Shown: positions 10,041-18,729, counted from the stretch's first letter. The stretch: 64,000 nucleotides of DNA from Nocardiopsis flavescens (GCF_900141985.1 NZ_FQZK01000005.1:248001-312000); one strand, 5' to 3'. Made by a program: numbers and translations. The notes: generated from the letters alone by a model not told the origin.

Positions 10041-10051
10041 GGACCGCGTCC

Positions 10052-10086
10052 GCAGGGCCCCGCCCCCACTGGGGGAGGGGCCCTGC
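10052..10086 (+). terminator. Terminator after the tct operon
   Basis: GCAGGGCCCCgCCCCC and its complement form a 16-bp stem with one mismatch and a 3-nt loop, 11 nt after the TctA stop. The rest of the 10041-10375 gap shows no gene. Confidence 0.75.
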
Positions 10087-10375
10087 CGTGCGCCGCGGCC
10101 GTCGTACGGGGAGCCTCGGCCGCAGCCACCGCCGGAGCCGTGGCTCCCGCCCGAGCGGTGGCCGCTCCGCGGCCGTGCCCGCCGGCCGAGCCGCCGCCGC
10201 ACCGCTGGAGCCGGGGCCGCCCGCCCTCCCGCCTCACGTCCCGGGCGCCCTGCCCTCCGACGTGCACCCCCGTCCCCGATCCGGCCCGCTCCTGCCGCCG
10301 GCCGACGCCCCGCCGCCGGAAGGGGGGATCGGCGGGCCGTGGCTGCCCTCGGCCGGCGGGGATAGAAACGACCCC

Positions 10376-11554
10376 ATGACCGACTCTGAGAACACCCCGC
10401 CGGCGCCCCTGCGGGTCACCGGCCTCGACGGCGCCCGTGAACGCCACGGCGACCGCGCCGACCTCCTCGTGCGAAGCCTGCGGGCGGGGGACCCGCTCGC
10501 GGACGCCGTCATCACCGAGTTCGACGACCTCGGCCGGCCCGCGCGGGCGGCGCTCCAGCGCGGCCTCGCCGAGGGCCGCGCGAGCGTGCCGGACGCCCCG
10601 CCCGCCGTCGCCGCGCTGCTCGACCACACGGAAACCGTGCCCGACTGGGTGTCGGCCGACCTGTTGGAGGAGGGCGACCTGACCTCGCTGGCCGTGCCGT
10701 TCCACTGGAGCAACCTGGCCTTCGCGGGCGGCTCGCTGACCCACACCTACAGCTCCCCCTCGATCGCCCGGCTGCTCGTGGGCACGGGAAGGCTGACCTC
10801 GACCGCGCCGCGCCGGCTCGCCGAGACCGGGCTGTGGAACGCGTCGGCGATCCTGCCCGGCGGACTGCTCCGCGGGGCCCCGGGCTACGTGCAGACCGTC
10901 CAGGTCCGGCTGCTGCACGCCCGCGTGCGGGCGTCGGCCACCGCGCACGGCTGGGACGCCGACCGGTGGGGCGTCCCCATCAACCAGGCCGACGTCGCGC
11001 GCACGTGGCTCGACTTCACCGTGGTCCCGTTCAGGTTCCTGGAGGGCGTCGGCCACCGGCTCACCCGGGAGGAGCAGGAGCGCCTCTACCGCTACTGGTG
11101 GTACGTGGGCCACCTGCTGGGCCTGGACGGGGAGTTCTTCCTCGGGGTCGATGACCACGAGCGGGCGGGGGAGCTGCTGGACCTGGTCGACTCGACCGCC
11201 GACGCGCCGGACGAGAACAGCAGGGCGCTGGTCGCGGCCCTGTTCGACGCGGCGGGCGCCAGGCTGGCCTCCGCCCCGGGCTCGCCGATGACCGAACCGG
11301 ACTGGCGCGACCTGCTCCACGCGCTCGCCCGCAGGTACCACGGCGCCCACGCCGACGCGCTGGGCATCCCGGAGTCCCCCCTCACCCCGGTCCTGCCGCT
11401 GCTCGCGGCGGCCGAGGCGAAGGCGCGCGCCCACCTGCTCCAGGCCCCCGGTGCGCTGCGGCGGGCCGAGGAGGCCGGTATCGCGGCCTTCGGCGGCCTC
11501 GTCGCCTCGCTCACCGACGGCACCGCCTACCAGGAGCACGCCTCGGCCGGGTGA
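10376..11554 (+). CDS. MpaB/Lcp-like heme oxygenase (DUF2236)
   Basis: 392 aa, the length of latex-clearing-protein-type oxygenases. The core block VRLLHARVRASATAHGW and GVPINQADVARTWLDFTVVPFRFLEGVG is the DUF2236 signature; the His in LLHA and the Arg in VR lie where Lcp binds its heme. No signal peptide is seen, so it is probably cytoplasmic, unlike secreted rubber oxygenases. The substrate is unknown. Flanked by terminators on both sides, it is a single-gene unit. The ATG lacks a clear Shine-Dalgarno; GATAGAA about 16 nt upstream could be a -10 for a nearly leaderless mRNA. Confidence 0.75.
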   Translation: MTDSENTPPAPLRVTGLDGARERHGDRADLLVRSLRAGDPLADAVITEFDDLGRPARAALQRGLAEGRASVPDAPPAVAALLDHTETVPDWVSADLLEEGDLTSLAVPFHWSNLAFAGGSLTHTYSSPSIARLLVGTGRLTSTAPRRLAETGLWNASAILPGGLLRGAPGYVQTVQVRLLHARVRASATAHGWDADRWGVPINQADVARTWLDFTVVPFRFLEGVGHRLTREEQERLYRYWWYVGHLLGLDGEFFLGVDDHERAGELLDLVDSTADAPDENSRALVAALFDAAGARLASAPGSPMTEPDWRDLLHALARRYHGAHADALGIPESPLTPVLPLLAAAEAKARAHLLQAPGALRRAEEAGIAAFGGLVASLTDGTAYQEHASAG

Positions 11555-11594
11555 GCCCCGGCACCGGGTGCGGCCCGCCCGGGCCGCAACGGGG

Positions 11595-11624
11595 CCGCCG
11601 CGGGGGCGCCCGCCCCCGCGGCGG
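11595..11624. terminator. Bidirectional terminator between convergent genes
   Basis: A perfect 14-bp stem (CCGCCGCGGGGGCG / CGCCCCCGCGGCGG) with a 2-nt spacer lies between the convergent oxygenase and luciferase-like genes. Confidence 0.7.
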
Positions 11625-11700
11625 TGTGCCCGGCCCGCGCCGGCCGGGCGTCCGCCCCGGGCGGACGTTCGACCGGTCCGCGCGGCCCCGGCCCCCGGGC

Positions 11701-12744
11701 CTACCGGAAGGCCGGCACGACCTCCTTGACGAACAGTTCGAGGGACGCCCGCTTCTCCTCGTGCGACAGGCTGTTGTCGATCCAGAAGCTGTACTCGTCG
11801 ATGCCCAGCTCCTCGTACCGGCGCAGCCGCTCGACGACCTCCTCCGGCGTGCCGATCACCGCGGTCCTGCGCAGCGACTCCGGCGCGAACTCCGGCCGCT
11901 CCGCGAACTTCGACACCGGGCTCGGCTCCAGGAACCCGTTCTCCGGCGTCTTCCGGTTCCCGAACCACGCGTCGAAGGTGCGGTAGTACCGCTGGATCCC
12001 CTCGGCCGCCGGGCGCCACCCCTCGGGATCTCCGGGGCTGTGCACGTGGGTGTGCCGCAGCACCATCAGCTCGGGCCGCGGCACCTCCGGGTGGGCACGC
12101 ACCGCGGTGTTGAACTTGCCGACCAGGTTCTCCACCTCCTCGATGCCCTTCATCAGGGGGGTGACCATCACGTTGCAGCCGTTGGCGACCGCGAAGTCGT
12201 GGGACGCGGGGTCGCGCGCGGCGATCCACATCGGCGGGTTCGGCCGCTGGACCGGCTTGGGCACGCTGGTGGACGTGGGGAAGCGCCAGATCTCCCCGTC
12301 GTGCGCGTAGTCGCCCCGCCACAGGGCGCGGACCGCCGGGACCAGCTCCCGCAGGTGCCCGCCCCCGTCGGCCGCCGCCAGTCCGCCCGCCATCCGGTCG
12401 AACTCGAACTGGTGGGCGCCCCGCGCGATCCCGATCTCGGCCCGTCCGCCGCTGATCACGTCGAGCAGCGCGGTCTCGCCCGCCGCCCGGAGCGGGTTCC
12501 AGAAGGGCGCGATGATGGTGCCCGCGCCGAGGCGGATCGTGGTGGTGCGCGCCGCCAGGTAGGCGAGCTGCGGGATCGGGCTCGGCGAGGCCACGTACTC
12601 CATCGAGTGGTGCTCGCCGATCCACACCGTCCCGAAACCGCCCGCCTCGGCGATCTGCGTCAGCTCGGTCAGGTTCTCGAACTGCCGGGCCGGGCTCACG
12701 TCCTCGTCCCAGCGCTCCATGTGCGCGAACAGGGAAAATCTCAC
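11701..12744 (-). CDS. Luciferase-like (LLM class) flavin-dependent monooxygenase
   Basis: 347 aa TIM-barrel monooxygenase of the bacterial luciferase family. Visible features: FGTVWIGEHHSMEYV, GAGTIIAPFWNPLRAAGETALLDVISGGRAEIGIARG, and the C-terminal GTPEEVVERLRRYEELGIDEY. It would use reduced flavin supplied by the reductase at 18730 to insert oxygen, possibly opening a heterocycle. GTG at 12744 is chosen: it overlaps the tautomerase stop (GTGA) and has AGGAG 5 nt upstream. It is the last gene of the coupled minus-strand operon. Confidence 0.87.
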   Translation of the reverse strand: MRFSLFAHMERWDEDVSPARQFENLTELTQIAEAGGFGTVWIGEHHSMEYVASPSPIPQLAYLAARTTTIRLGAGTIIAPFWNPLRAAGETALLDVISGGRAEIGIARGAHQFEFDRMAGGLAAADGGGHLRELVPAVRALWRGDYAHDGEIWRFPTSTSVPKPVQRPNPPMWIAARDPASHDFAVANGCNVMVTPLMKGIEEVENLVGKFNTAVRAHPEVPRPELMVLRHTHVHSPGDPEGWRPAAEGIQRYYRTFDAWFGNRKTPENGFLEPSPVSKFAERPEFAPESLRRTAVIGTPEEVVERLRRYEELGIDEYSFWIDNSLSHEEKRASLELFVKEVVPAFR

Positions 12745-13013
12745 TGCCACTCCTGGTGTTCGGTGTCGGCGGGCCGCCCTTCGGCGGCGCTGTCGGTCTG
12801 CGGTCCGGCGTCCGGCCCGGGGGCGGAGTCCGCCTCCGCGAGCGTCACGTCGCCGGTCGCCCAGTGCGTCCGCGGGACCTCGTGGACGACGACCCGGACG
12901 TGCTCGGGCCTGGTGCCCGTGGTGCGCAGCACGGCGGCGTGCACCTCGTGGATCAGGGCCCTGACCTGGTCCGGGGTGCGGCCCCGGGCCAGGGTGATGT
13001 CGACCTGGGGCAT
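12741..13013 (-). CDS. 4-oxalocrotonate tautomerase-family protein
   Basis: 90 aa. Pro follows the initiator Met, so the mature protein should begin with the catalytic N-terminal proline of the 4-OT family (MPQVDITLARGRTPDQVRALIHEVHAAVLRTTG). The core is about 62 residues; a further roughly 28-residue polar, acidic tail is unusual. It could isomerise an unsaturated acid intermediate. The start is 1 nt after the dehydrogenase stop, and the end overlaps the monooxygenase start. Confidence 0.8.
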   Translation of the reverse strand: MPQVDITLARGRTPDQVRALIHEVHAAVLRTTGTRPEHVRVVVHEVPRTHWATGDVTLAEADSAPGPDAGPQTDSAAEGRPADTEHQEWQ

Positions 13014-13014
13014 G

Positions 13015-14505
13015 TCAGCTCCTCAGCACGAACGGGTCGGAGACGGGCCCCTCGTCGGTGTTGATCCACACGCTCTTGAGCCGGGTGTACTCCTTGACGG
13101 TCTCGGTGCCGTGCTCGATGCCGACGCCGCTGGACTTGAAGCCCTGGCGGGGGGACATCGGCGACATCGCCCGGTAGGTGTTGACCCACACGGTCCCCGC
13201 CTCCAGGCGGGCGGCCATGCGGTGGGCCCGGGCCAGGTCCGAGGTCCACACGCCCGCCGCGAGCCCGTACTCGGTGTCGTTGGCCAGGCGCAGGACCTCC
13301 TCCTCGGTGTCGAAGGGCATGACCGCCAGGACGGGGCCGAAGATCTCCTCCCGCACGACGCGCATGCCGTTGTCCACGTCGACGAGGATGGTGGGCTCGT
13401 AGAAGTAGCCGCCCAGCCCGCCGCCGTCCGAGGCGCGACCGCCGGTCAGGACCCGCGCGCCCTCGCCGCGTCCCAGGTCGACGTACCCGGCGACCTTGTC
13501 CCGCTGCGCCTCGAAGGCCAGGGGGCCGATCTCGGTGGCGTCGTCCATCGGGTCGCCCATGCGGATGCGCCCGGCCCGTTCCGCGACCCGCTCCAGGAGC
13601 TCGTCGTAGACCGACCGGTGCGCGAAGACGCGGCTGCCGGCGATGCAGGTCTGCCCCGCGGCGGCGAAGATCCCCGCGACGACCCCCATGGCGGCGTTCG
13701 CGACGTTCGCGTCCCCGAACACGATGTTGGGGGACTTGCCGCCGAGTTCGAGGGTGGAGCCCACGAACCGGCCGGCCGCGGCGGAGGCGATGCGCGCCCC
13801 GGTGCCCGTGCTCCCGGTGAAGGAGATCTTGGCCAGGCCGGGGTGGTCCACCAGCGCCTGGCCGGCCTCCGCGCCGAACCCGGTGACCACGTTGACGGCC
13901 CCCGGCGGGAACCCCGCCTCCACCACCAGTTCGGCCAGCCGGAGGACGCTCGCCGAGGTGTGCTCGGAGGGCTTGACCACGACGGTGTTCCCGGCGCACA
14001 GGGCGGGGGCGAGCTTGCTGGTGGTCAGGGTCAGCGGCGAGTTCCAGGGCGTGATCGCCCCGACCACCCCGAGCGGTTCCCGGGAGGTGTAGTTGAGGAC
14101 CCGCCGGTCCGAGGCCGGGACGACGTCCCCGTGGATCTTGTCCGCCAGGCCCGCGTAGTAGAAGTAGTACTCGGGCAGACCGGCCAGCTGGCCGCGCATC
14201 TCCCGCAGGAGCTTGCCGTTGTCGCGGGTCTCCATCCGGGCCAGCTCTTCGGCGTTCTCGGCGACCAGGTCGCCCAGGCGCCGCAGGAGACGGCCCCGCC
14301 CGGTCTGGCTCAGGTCGCGCCAGCGCGGGTCCTCGAAGGCCCGCCGGGCGGAGGCCATCGCGCGGTCGACGTCCGCGGCGCCGCCCCGCGCGGCCCGGTA
14401 GAGCGGCGCGCGGGTGGTCGGGTCGGTGCTCTCGAAGTGGTCGCCGGAGGCGGGCGCGACCCGCTCGCCGCCGATGAGGTGGTCCAGTTTCCTGAGTTCA
14501 GACAT
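13015..14505 (-). CDS. Aldehyde dehydrogenase of the divergent catabolic locus
   Basis: 496 aa NAD(P)-dependent aldehyde dehydrogenase. Visible features: ITPWNSPL, KPSEHTSAS, SFTGSTGTG, general base LELGGKSPN, nucleophile AAGQTCIAGSR, and EEIFGPVLAV. Full length with all key residues. In this operon it probably oxidises a semialdehyde from monooxygenase ring cleavage, by analogy with the dehydrogenase of trigonelline breakdown; the substrate is not readable from sequence. It overlaps the hydrolase gene by 8 nt. Confidence 0.88.
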   Translation of the reverse strand: MSELRKLDHLIGGERVAPASGDHFESTDPTTRAPLYRAARGGAADVDRAMASARRAFEDPRWRDLSQTGRGRLLRRLGDLVAENAEELARMETRDNGKLLREMRGQLAGLPEYYFYYAGLADKIHGDVVPASDRRVLNYTSREPLGVVGAITPWNSPLTLTTSKLAPALCAGNTVVVKPSEHTSASVLRLAELVVEAGFPPGAVNVVTGFGAEAGQALVDHPGLAKISFTGSTGTGARIASAAAGRFVGSTLELGGKSPNIVFGDANVANAAMGVVAGIFAAAGQTCIAGSRVFAHRSVYDELLERVAERAGRIRMGDPMDDATEIGPLAFEAQRDKVAGYVDLGRGEGARVLTGGRASDGGGLGGYFYEPTILVDVDNGMRVVREEIFGPVLAVMPFDTEEEVLRLANDTEYGLAAGVWTSDLARAHRMAARLEAGTVWVNTYRAMSPMSPRQGFKSSGVGIEHGTETVKEYTRLKSVWINTDEGPVSDPFVLRS

Positions 14506-15229
14506 GGGCGTGGTCTCCGATGAAGTCCGTGAGGCTGTCGAGCAGCGCCCCGGGCCGTTGGACGGGGAGCATGTGGCGTGCCCCGGGCACGACGACCGCC
14601 CGGCAGCCCGGGATCGCGTCCGCCAGCCGGTGCGTCATCTCCGGGGTCGACCCGGGGTCGTCCTCCCCGGTGACGGCCAGGGCGGGCACGGAGATCCTTC
14701 CCAGCTCCGGGCCCAGTTCGGCGTCCGCGGTGGCGAACACGCGGTAGCAGCGCAGGAAGGAGTCCACGTCGTTGGCGAGCAGGGTGCGCCCGGTGCGCTC
14801 CACCCGCTCCGCGTCGACGTCGGTGTCCGCGTACCACCGCCGCAGCGAGGCCGCCGCCGACGCCGGGAAGTCGGCGCGCGCCGCGTCCAGGCGGGCGAGC
14901 ACGGCGCTCCTCTCCCCGGGCGTGCGCCGGCACACCGAGCTGACCGAGGTCAGCGTGGCGACCAGGTCGGGCCGGTGCAGCGCCAGGTACTGGGCGACGA
15001 GGGCGCCCAGGGAGAAGCCCACCACGTGGGAGCCGGCGGGTATGTGCGCCGCGGCGCCGCGGGCCAGGTCCGCCAGCGCGGTGCCCTCCGGGGCCGGGGC
15101 GCCGCCCCCGTGCCCGGGCAGGTCCGGCGCCACGACGGTGAAGCGGTCGGCCGCGGGGCCGGCGAGGGGCTCCCACATGGTGTGGTCGAGCCCGACGCCG
15201 TGCAGCAGCACGAGGGTCGGTCGGGTCAT
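14498..15229 (-). CDS. Alpha/beta hydrolase (enol-lactonase or amidase-like)
   Basis: 243 aa. The oxyanion segment LLHGVGLD, nucleophile elbow GFSLG (Ser73), acid in TGEDDPGS and base in PGARHMLP give a complete triad. It is most like 3-oxoadipate enol-lactonase-type hydrolases. In this operon it could hydrolyse an amide, formamide or lactone produced after oxidation. It starts 6 nt after the DUF1185 gene and overlaps the dehydrogenase. Confidence 0.85.
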   Translation of the reverse strand: MTRPTLVLLHGVGLDHTMWEPLAGPAADRFTVVAPDLPGHGGGAPAPEGTALADLARGAAAHIPAGSHVVGFSLGALVAQYLALHRPDLVATLTSVSSVCRRTPGERSAVLARLDAARADFPASAAASLRRWYADTDVDAERVERTGRTLLANDVDSFLRCYRVFATADAELGPELGRISVPALAVTGEDDPGSTPEMTHRLADAIPGCRAVVVPGARHMLPVQRPGALLDSLTDFIGDHAHV

Positions 15230-15235
15230 GGCGGC

Positions 15236-15787
15236 CTACTGCTCGGTGGAGAGGTCGGCCAGCCGCTGCTGCGGCCGTCCCCGGGAGGCGGCGGCGAGCG
15301 CGACGAGGATCTCGCCCGGGTGGGGCGCGTCGGAGACCCGGACCTCGACCGTCTGGTGGTGGGAGCGGATCGTCGGGTCGGTGACGTGCTTGAGCGGGAT
15401 GTCGAACACCGTGCCCGCCCCGCCGCGCTTCTCGACGGCGGGCAGCAGGGTCGTGGCGTCGGCCGCCCGGCGGAAGTGGTCGCCGAACTTCAGCGTGTGG
15501 ATGAGCGCCGAGCCGTGCTCGACCTCGCCGTCCAGGCCCACGATGGCGGCCTTGCCGTAGGCCTGGGCCGGGGCGCCGAGCGCCCGCAGGACCTCCGGCG
15601 CCAGGAGCCGGCCCAGGTCGGAGGCGGTGGCGTCGATGCCCGGACCGAGGTCCTCGACGAACCCCTGCCCGGCCCAGGGGTTGGCGATGACCGCCGCCAC
15701 GACCGCGATGCGGGCGGCGGGCTCGACCGGTCGGCCGCCCTCGGTGTGGATCTCCTCCACGTGGGTGACGATCTTGCGGATCTTCAT
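15236..15787 (-). CDS. DUF1185 (AA_synth family) protein, copy B
   Basis: 183 aa of the family labelled 'amino acid synthesis', whose biochemical role I do not know. Visible blocks: KIVTHVEEIHTEGGRP, VIANPWAGQGFVEDL, AYGKAAIVGLDGEVEHGSALIHTLKFGDHFR and VRVSDAPHPGEILVALA. The same blocks occur in copy A next door, so the two are ancient paralogues, perhaps forming a hetero-oligomer. It overlaps copy A by 4 nt. Confidence 0.82.
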   Translation of the reverse strand: MKIRKIVTHVEEIHTEGGRPVEPAARIAVVAAVIANPWAGQGFVEDLGPGIDATASDLGRLLAPEVLRALGAPAQAYGKAAIVGLDGEVEHGSALIHTLKFGDHFRRAADATTLLPAVEKRGGAGTVFDIPLKHVTDPTIRSHHQTVEVRVSDAPHPGEILVALAAASRGRPQQRLADLSTEQ

Positions 15788-16407
15788 GTCAGGACTCTCT
15801 CCAGGTTCTCCGAGGTCACGGCGCTGTCGGTGGTGCGGTCACCGATGCGGGGGTGCGGGCGGGGCCCGGTCGAGGCGGCCGCGATGACGACGATCTCGTC
15901 GGCGCGGGGCGCGTCGGAGACGCGTGCGGTGACGGTCTGGTAGTGGCTGCGGGTCGCCGCCCGGGTCTTGTGCCACAGCGGCACGACCAGGTCCTCGCCG
16001 GCCTCGGCGCGGGCGTCCGCGAAGCAGATGATGGACTCGCCCTCCAGGAACTCCCGCACCAGGTCGCCGAAGAACGGCGTGTGGATGAGCGCTCCCGCGT
16101 GCTCGATCTCGCCGCCGGTCCCGACGATCGCGGCCTTGCCGAAGGCCTCGATCCGGTCCGCGCCGCCCAGCGCGGCGATGAGCCGGTCCGTGAGGAGGCC
16201 GGCCAGCACCGGTGCCACGCGCGCCTGCTCCCGCGACAGGTCGGTGCGCGGCGGGGTCCCGAGCCACGGGTTGCGCACCACGGCGGCGACGCTCGCGCGG
16301 TGCGCGGGCCGGTCCGGACGCGCTCCCGCCTCGGTGACGACGACATCGCGATAGGTCACCAGCTTGCGCAGGTCGATGCGCGGGGCATTGGTAGCGATCT
16401 CTTGCAT
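15784..16407 (-). CDS. DUF1185 (AA_synth family) protein, copy A
   Basis: 207 aa, first gene of the six-gene minus-strand operon. It shares with copy B the blocks RKLVTYRDVVVTEAG, VVRNPWLGTPP, AFGKAAIVGTGGEIEHAGALIHTPFFGDLVRE and ARVSDAPRADEIVVIAA. The CTTGCATG motif thought to be a GntR site covers its start codon. Role unknown; presence in a catabolic operon suggests a step in processing the ring-opened product. Confidence 0.82.
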   Translation of the reverse strand: MQEIATNAPRIDLRKLVTYRDVVVTEAGARPDRPAHRASVAAVVRNPWLGTPPRTDLSREQARVAPVLAGLLTDRLIAALGGADRIEAFGKAAIVGTGGEIEHAGALIHTPFFGDLVREFLEGESIICFADARAEAGEDLVVPLWHKTRAATRSHYQTVTARVSDAPRADEIVVIAAASTGPRPHPRIGDRTTDSAVTSENLERVLT

Positions 16408-16444
16408 GGCACAGACCCTAGGCGTCTCATGTATGCAAGGTCAA
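16401..16444 (-). promoter_or_regulatory. Promoter and operators of the six-gene catabolic operon
   Basis: TTGACC (16444-16439) and TAGGGT (16420-16415) form a minus-strand promoter with an 18-nt spacer. The spacer holds CTTGCATACATGAG (minus strand, 16439-16426), similar to FadR-type GntR sites. A second copy, CTTGCATGGCACAG (plus strand, 16401-16414), lies between the -10 and the start codon. Both positions would allow repression by the GntR protein encoded at 19273. Confidence 0.6.
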
Positions 16445-16566
16445 GGGCGGCCGTGATCCGACTTCCGGGGATTCGCGGACGTCCGGGATATTTTCTCAAC
16501 CTCCTTATTGAACTGGGATTTCCCTGGTTCTCGCCGTGGTCCGCGGTCCCTGTGCGACGGTGGCCC

Positions 16567-16613
16567 TTGACACTTCGCCTGTGACGTGGCTTACGATCTC
16601 TTGCATGCCAGAG
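16567..16613 (+). promoter_or_regulatory. Promoter and operator of the BCCT operon
   Basis: TTGACA (16567-16572) and TACGAT (16592-16597) form a plus-strand promoter with a long 19-nt spacer. CGATCTCTTGCATG (16594-16607) overlaps the -10 and is an exact 14-bp copy of 16395-16408 in the opposing promoter. The extended motif is CTTGCATGCCAGAG (16600-16613). A shared repressor is likely. Confidence 0.6.
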
Positions 16614-16646
16614 CCGTAGCGGCGGCTCACCGACACGAGGAGTTTC

Positions 16647-18299
16647 ATGTCCGAGCAAGTTCACGTGGGTTCGGGTGCGAACCGCACGGCGGAACCGGAA
16701 GACCTCGTGGCGCCGCGCGACGACGGCTCCGGGACCGGGAAGGCGCCGCCCGCCCGGCGCGACGGCACCGGGCGGCTCGGCTCGGTCTTCTGGGCCTCGA
16801 TCGCGGTCGCCACGGTGTTCGTGGCCTGGGCGACCCTGTTCACCGAGAACCTCAACAGGGTCACGGCCGCCTCCCTGGACTGGGTCACCGCGTCCTTCGG
16901 GTGGAGCTACCTGCTCATCACCCTGGCGATCCTCGTCTTCCTGGTGTCCCTGGCGTTCAGCCCCATCGGCCGCACCCGGCTCGGCAAGGACACCGACCGG
17001 CCGGAGTTCTCCAACCTGGCGTGGCTGACCATGCTCCTGGGCGCGGTCATGGGCATCGGCCTCGTCTCCTACGGCGTCGCCGAGCCCATCTCGCACCTGG
17101 CCGTTCCGCCGCACGGCCTCGCCGAGCCCAACACCCCCGAGGCCGCGGTGCGGGCCCTGCAGTACTCCTACTTCGACTGGGGGCTGCACGCCTGGGCGAT
17201 CTTCGCCGTCTTCGGCCTCGCCATCGCCTACTCGACGTACCGCAAGGGCCGCCGGCCCCTGGTCAGCCAGCTCTTCCGCCCCTTCCTCGGCGACCGGGCC
17301 GACGGCCCGATCGGCAAGGCGATCGACGTGCTCTCCGTCTTCGCGACGCTCTTCGGCACCGCGACGTCGCTGGGCCTGGGGGCGCTCCAGATCAACAGCG
17401 GGATGGGCCGCCTGTTCGGGATCCCCGTCGACTCCGTCCCGCAGGTCCTCATCATCGCCGCCGTCACCGCCCTCTTCACCCTGTCGGCCGTCACCGGCAT
17501 CGACCGGGGCATCAAGTGGCTGAGCTTCGTCAGCGGCGGCCTGGCGACCGCGATGTTCGTGTTCGTGCTGGTCATGGGGCCCACGGTCTTCCTCGTCAAC
17601 CTGTACATCGAGTCGATCGGGATGTGGGCCGGCGACTTCTTCCGCATGAGCCTCCAGGGCGCCGCCTTCGGCGACCTGGAGTGGATGCAGGGGTGGACCT
17701 ACTTCATGCTGGCCTGGTGGGTCTCGTGGGGGGCGTTCGTGGGGATCTTCCTCGCCCGCATCTCCCGAGGCCGCACCATCCGCGGCTTCATCGCGGGTGT
17801 CCTCACCGTTCCCAGCGTCGCGTTCTTCACCTGGTTCGCGGTGTTCGGCGGCACGGCCATCCACGTCGACCTGTTCCAGGGCGGGGACATCGCCGCGCAG
17901 ACGGCGGCGGACTTCGGCAACGCCTTCTTCGCCACCCTGGAGCACCTCCCGCTGTCCACCGCCACCTCGGTGGTCGCCATCCTGCTCACGGTCATCTTCT
18001 TCGTGACGAGCGCGGACTCCAACACCCACGTGCTCGGAACGCTCACCTCCCGCGGCGCCCTCGACCCCCGCCGCCCCGTCCTCGTCCTGTGGGGCCTGAT
18101 CACCGGCCTCACGGCGATCGTGCTCATGCTGGCGGGCGGCCTCGACGCCCTCCAGAACACGGTCATCGTCACCTCGCTGCCCTTCCTCGTGATCATCGCC
18201 GGGCTCAGCCTCGCCCTGGGCCGCGAACTCGTGCGGGACCACCGTGCCGACAACGACAACGACAAGGAGAAGTCCGATGCCGCACCCCGAAACCCGTAG
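16647..18299 (+). CDS. BCCT-family betaine/carnitine/choline-type transporter
   Basis: 550 aa with about 12 membrane helices after a polar N-terminus of about 45 residues. The signature GWTYFMLAWWVSWGAFVGIFLARISRGRT and the SYGVAEPISH segment are characteristic. The family imports quaternary-ammonium compounds by symport. Linked to an oxidative operon, it more likely imports a betaine-like growth substrate than an osmolyte. The ATG has GAGGAG 5 nt upstream; the 3' end overlaps the next gene by 23 nt. Confidence 0.9.
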   Translation: MSEQVHVGSGANRTAEPEDLVAPRDDGSGTGKAPPARRDGTGRLGSVFWASIAVATVFVAWATLFTENLNRVTAASLDWVTASFGWSYLLITLAILVFLVSLAFSPIGRTRLGKDTDRPEFSNLAWLTMLLGAVMGIGLVSYGVAEPISHLAVPPHGLAEPNTPEAAVRALQYSYFDWGLHAWAIFAVFGLAIAYSTYRKGRRPLVSQLFRPFLGDRADGPIGKAIDVLSVFATLFGTATSLGLGALQINSGMGRLFGIPVDSVPQVLIIAAVTALFTLSAVTGIDRGIKWLSFVSGGLATAMFVFVLVMGPTVFLVNLYIESIGMWAGDFFRMSLQGAAFGDLEWMQGWTYFMLAWWVSWGAFVGIFLARISRGRTIRGFIAGVLTVPSVAFFTWFAVFGGTAIHVDLFQGGDIAAQTAADFGNAFFATLEHLPLSTATSVVAILLTVIFFVTSADSNTHVLGTLTSRGALDPRRPVLVLWGLITGLTAIVLMLAGGLDALQNTVIVTSLPFLVIIAGLSLALGRELVRDHRADNDNDKEKSDAAPRNP

Positions 18300-18702
18300 G
18301 GAACTCATCGAGCGGGTCTGGGCCCGGGCGTGGAACCTCGGCGAGGTCGACGCGCTCGACGGCCTCCTCGCCGACGGCTACCGCCGCCACAGCGCCGAGT
18401 CGCCGCCCCAGGACCCGGAGGCGTTCAAGGCGTCGATCCTCGCCACCCGGTCCGCGTTCCCCGACCTGGCCACCACCCTCGACGAGATCGTCGTCGAGGG
18501 CGACCGGGCCGCGATCCGCTGGCACAGCACCGGCACCCACCAGGGCCCGCTGATGGGGGTCCCCGCCACCGGCCGCGTCGTGCGGGTCGGCGGCGCCACC
18601 TTCGCCCGCTTCGAGGGCGACCGGATCGCGGAGGAGGTCGTGACCTGGGACCCCCGGGCGCTGCTGACCGCGATCGGCATCATCAGCGTCGGACAGGACT
18701 GA
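18277..18702 (+). CDS. SnoaL-like (ester cyclase family) small protein
   Basis: 141 aa alpha+beta cone-fold protein. Visible blocks: RVWARAWNLGEVDALDGLLADGYRRH, AIRWHSTGTHQGPLMGVPATGRVV and ARFEGDRIAEEVVTWDP. Such proteins act as cyclases, hydrolases or isomerases. The ATG lies inside the BCCT gene end with AAGGAG 7 nt upstream, so it is coupled. It may convert an intermediate after ring opening; substrate unknown. Confidence 0.8.
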   Translation: MPHPETRRELIERVWARAWNLGEVDALDGLLADGYRRHSAESPPQDPEAFKASILATRSAFPDLATTLDEIVVEGDRAAIRWHSTGTHQGPLMGVPATGRVVRVGGATFARFEGDRIAEEVVTWDPRALLTAIGIISVGQD

Positions 18703-18729
18703 GCCACCGCGATGACAAGGAGCACCACC

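Noticed and set aside
16481..16520. TAAGGAGGT-like sequence on the minus strand in the divergent region
   Set aside because: No start codon follows at a usable distance; probably chance.
18712..18729. Upstream ATG as start of the flavin reductase
   Set aside because: No Shine-Dalgarno; the GTG at 18730 has AAGGAG at 7 nt and gives a standard N-terminus.
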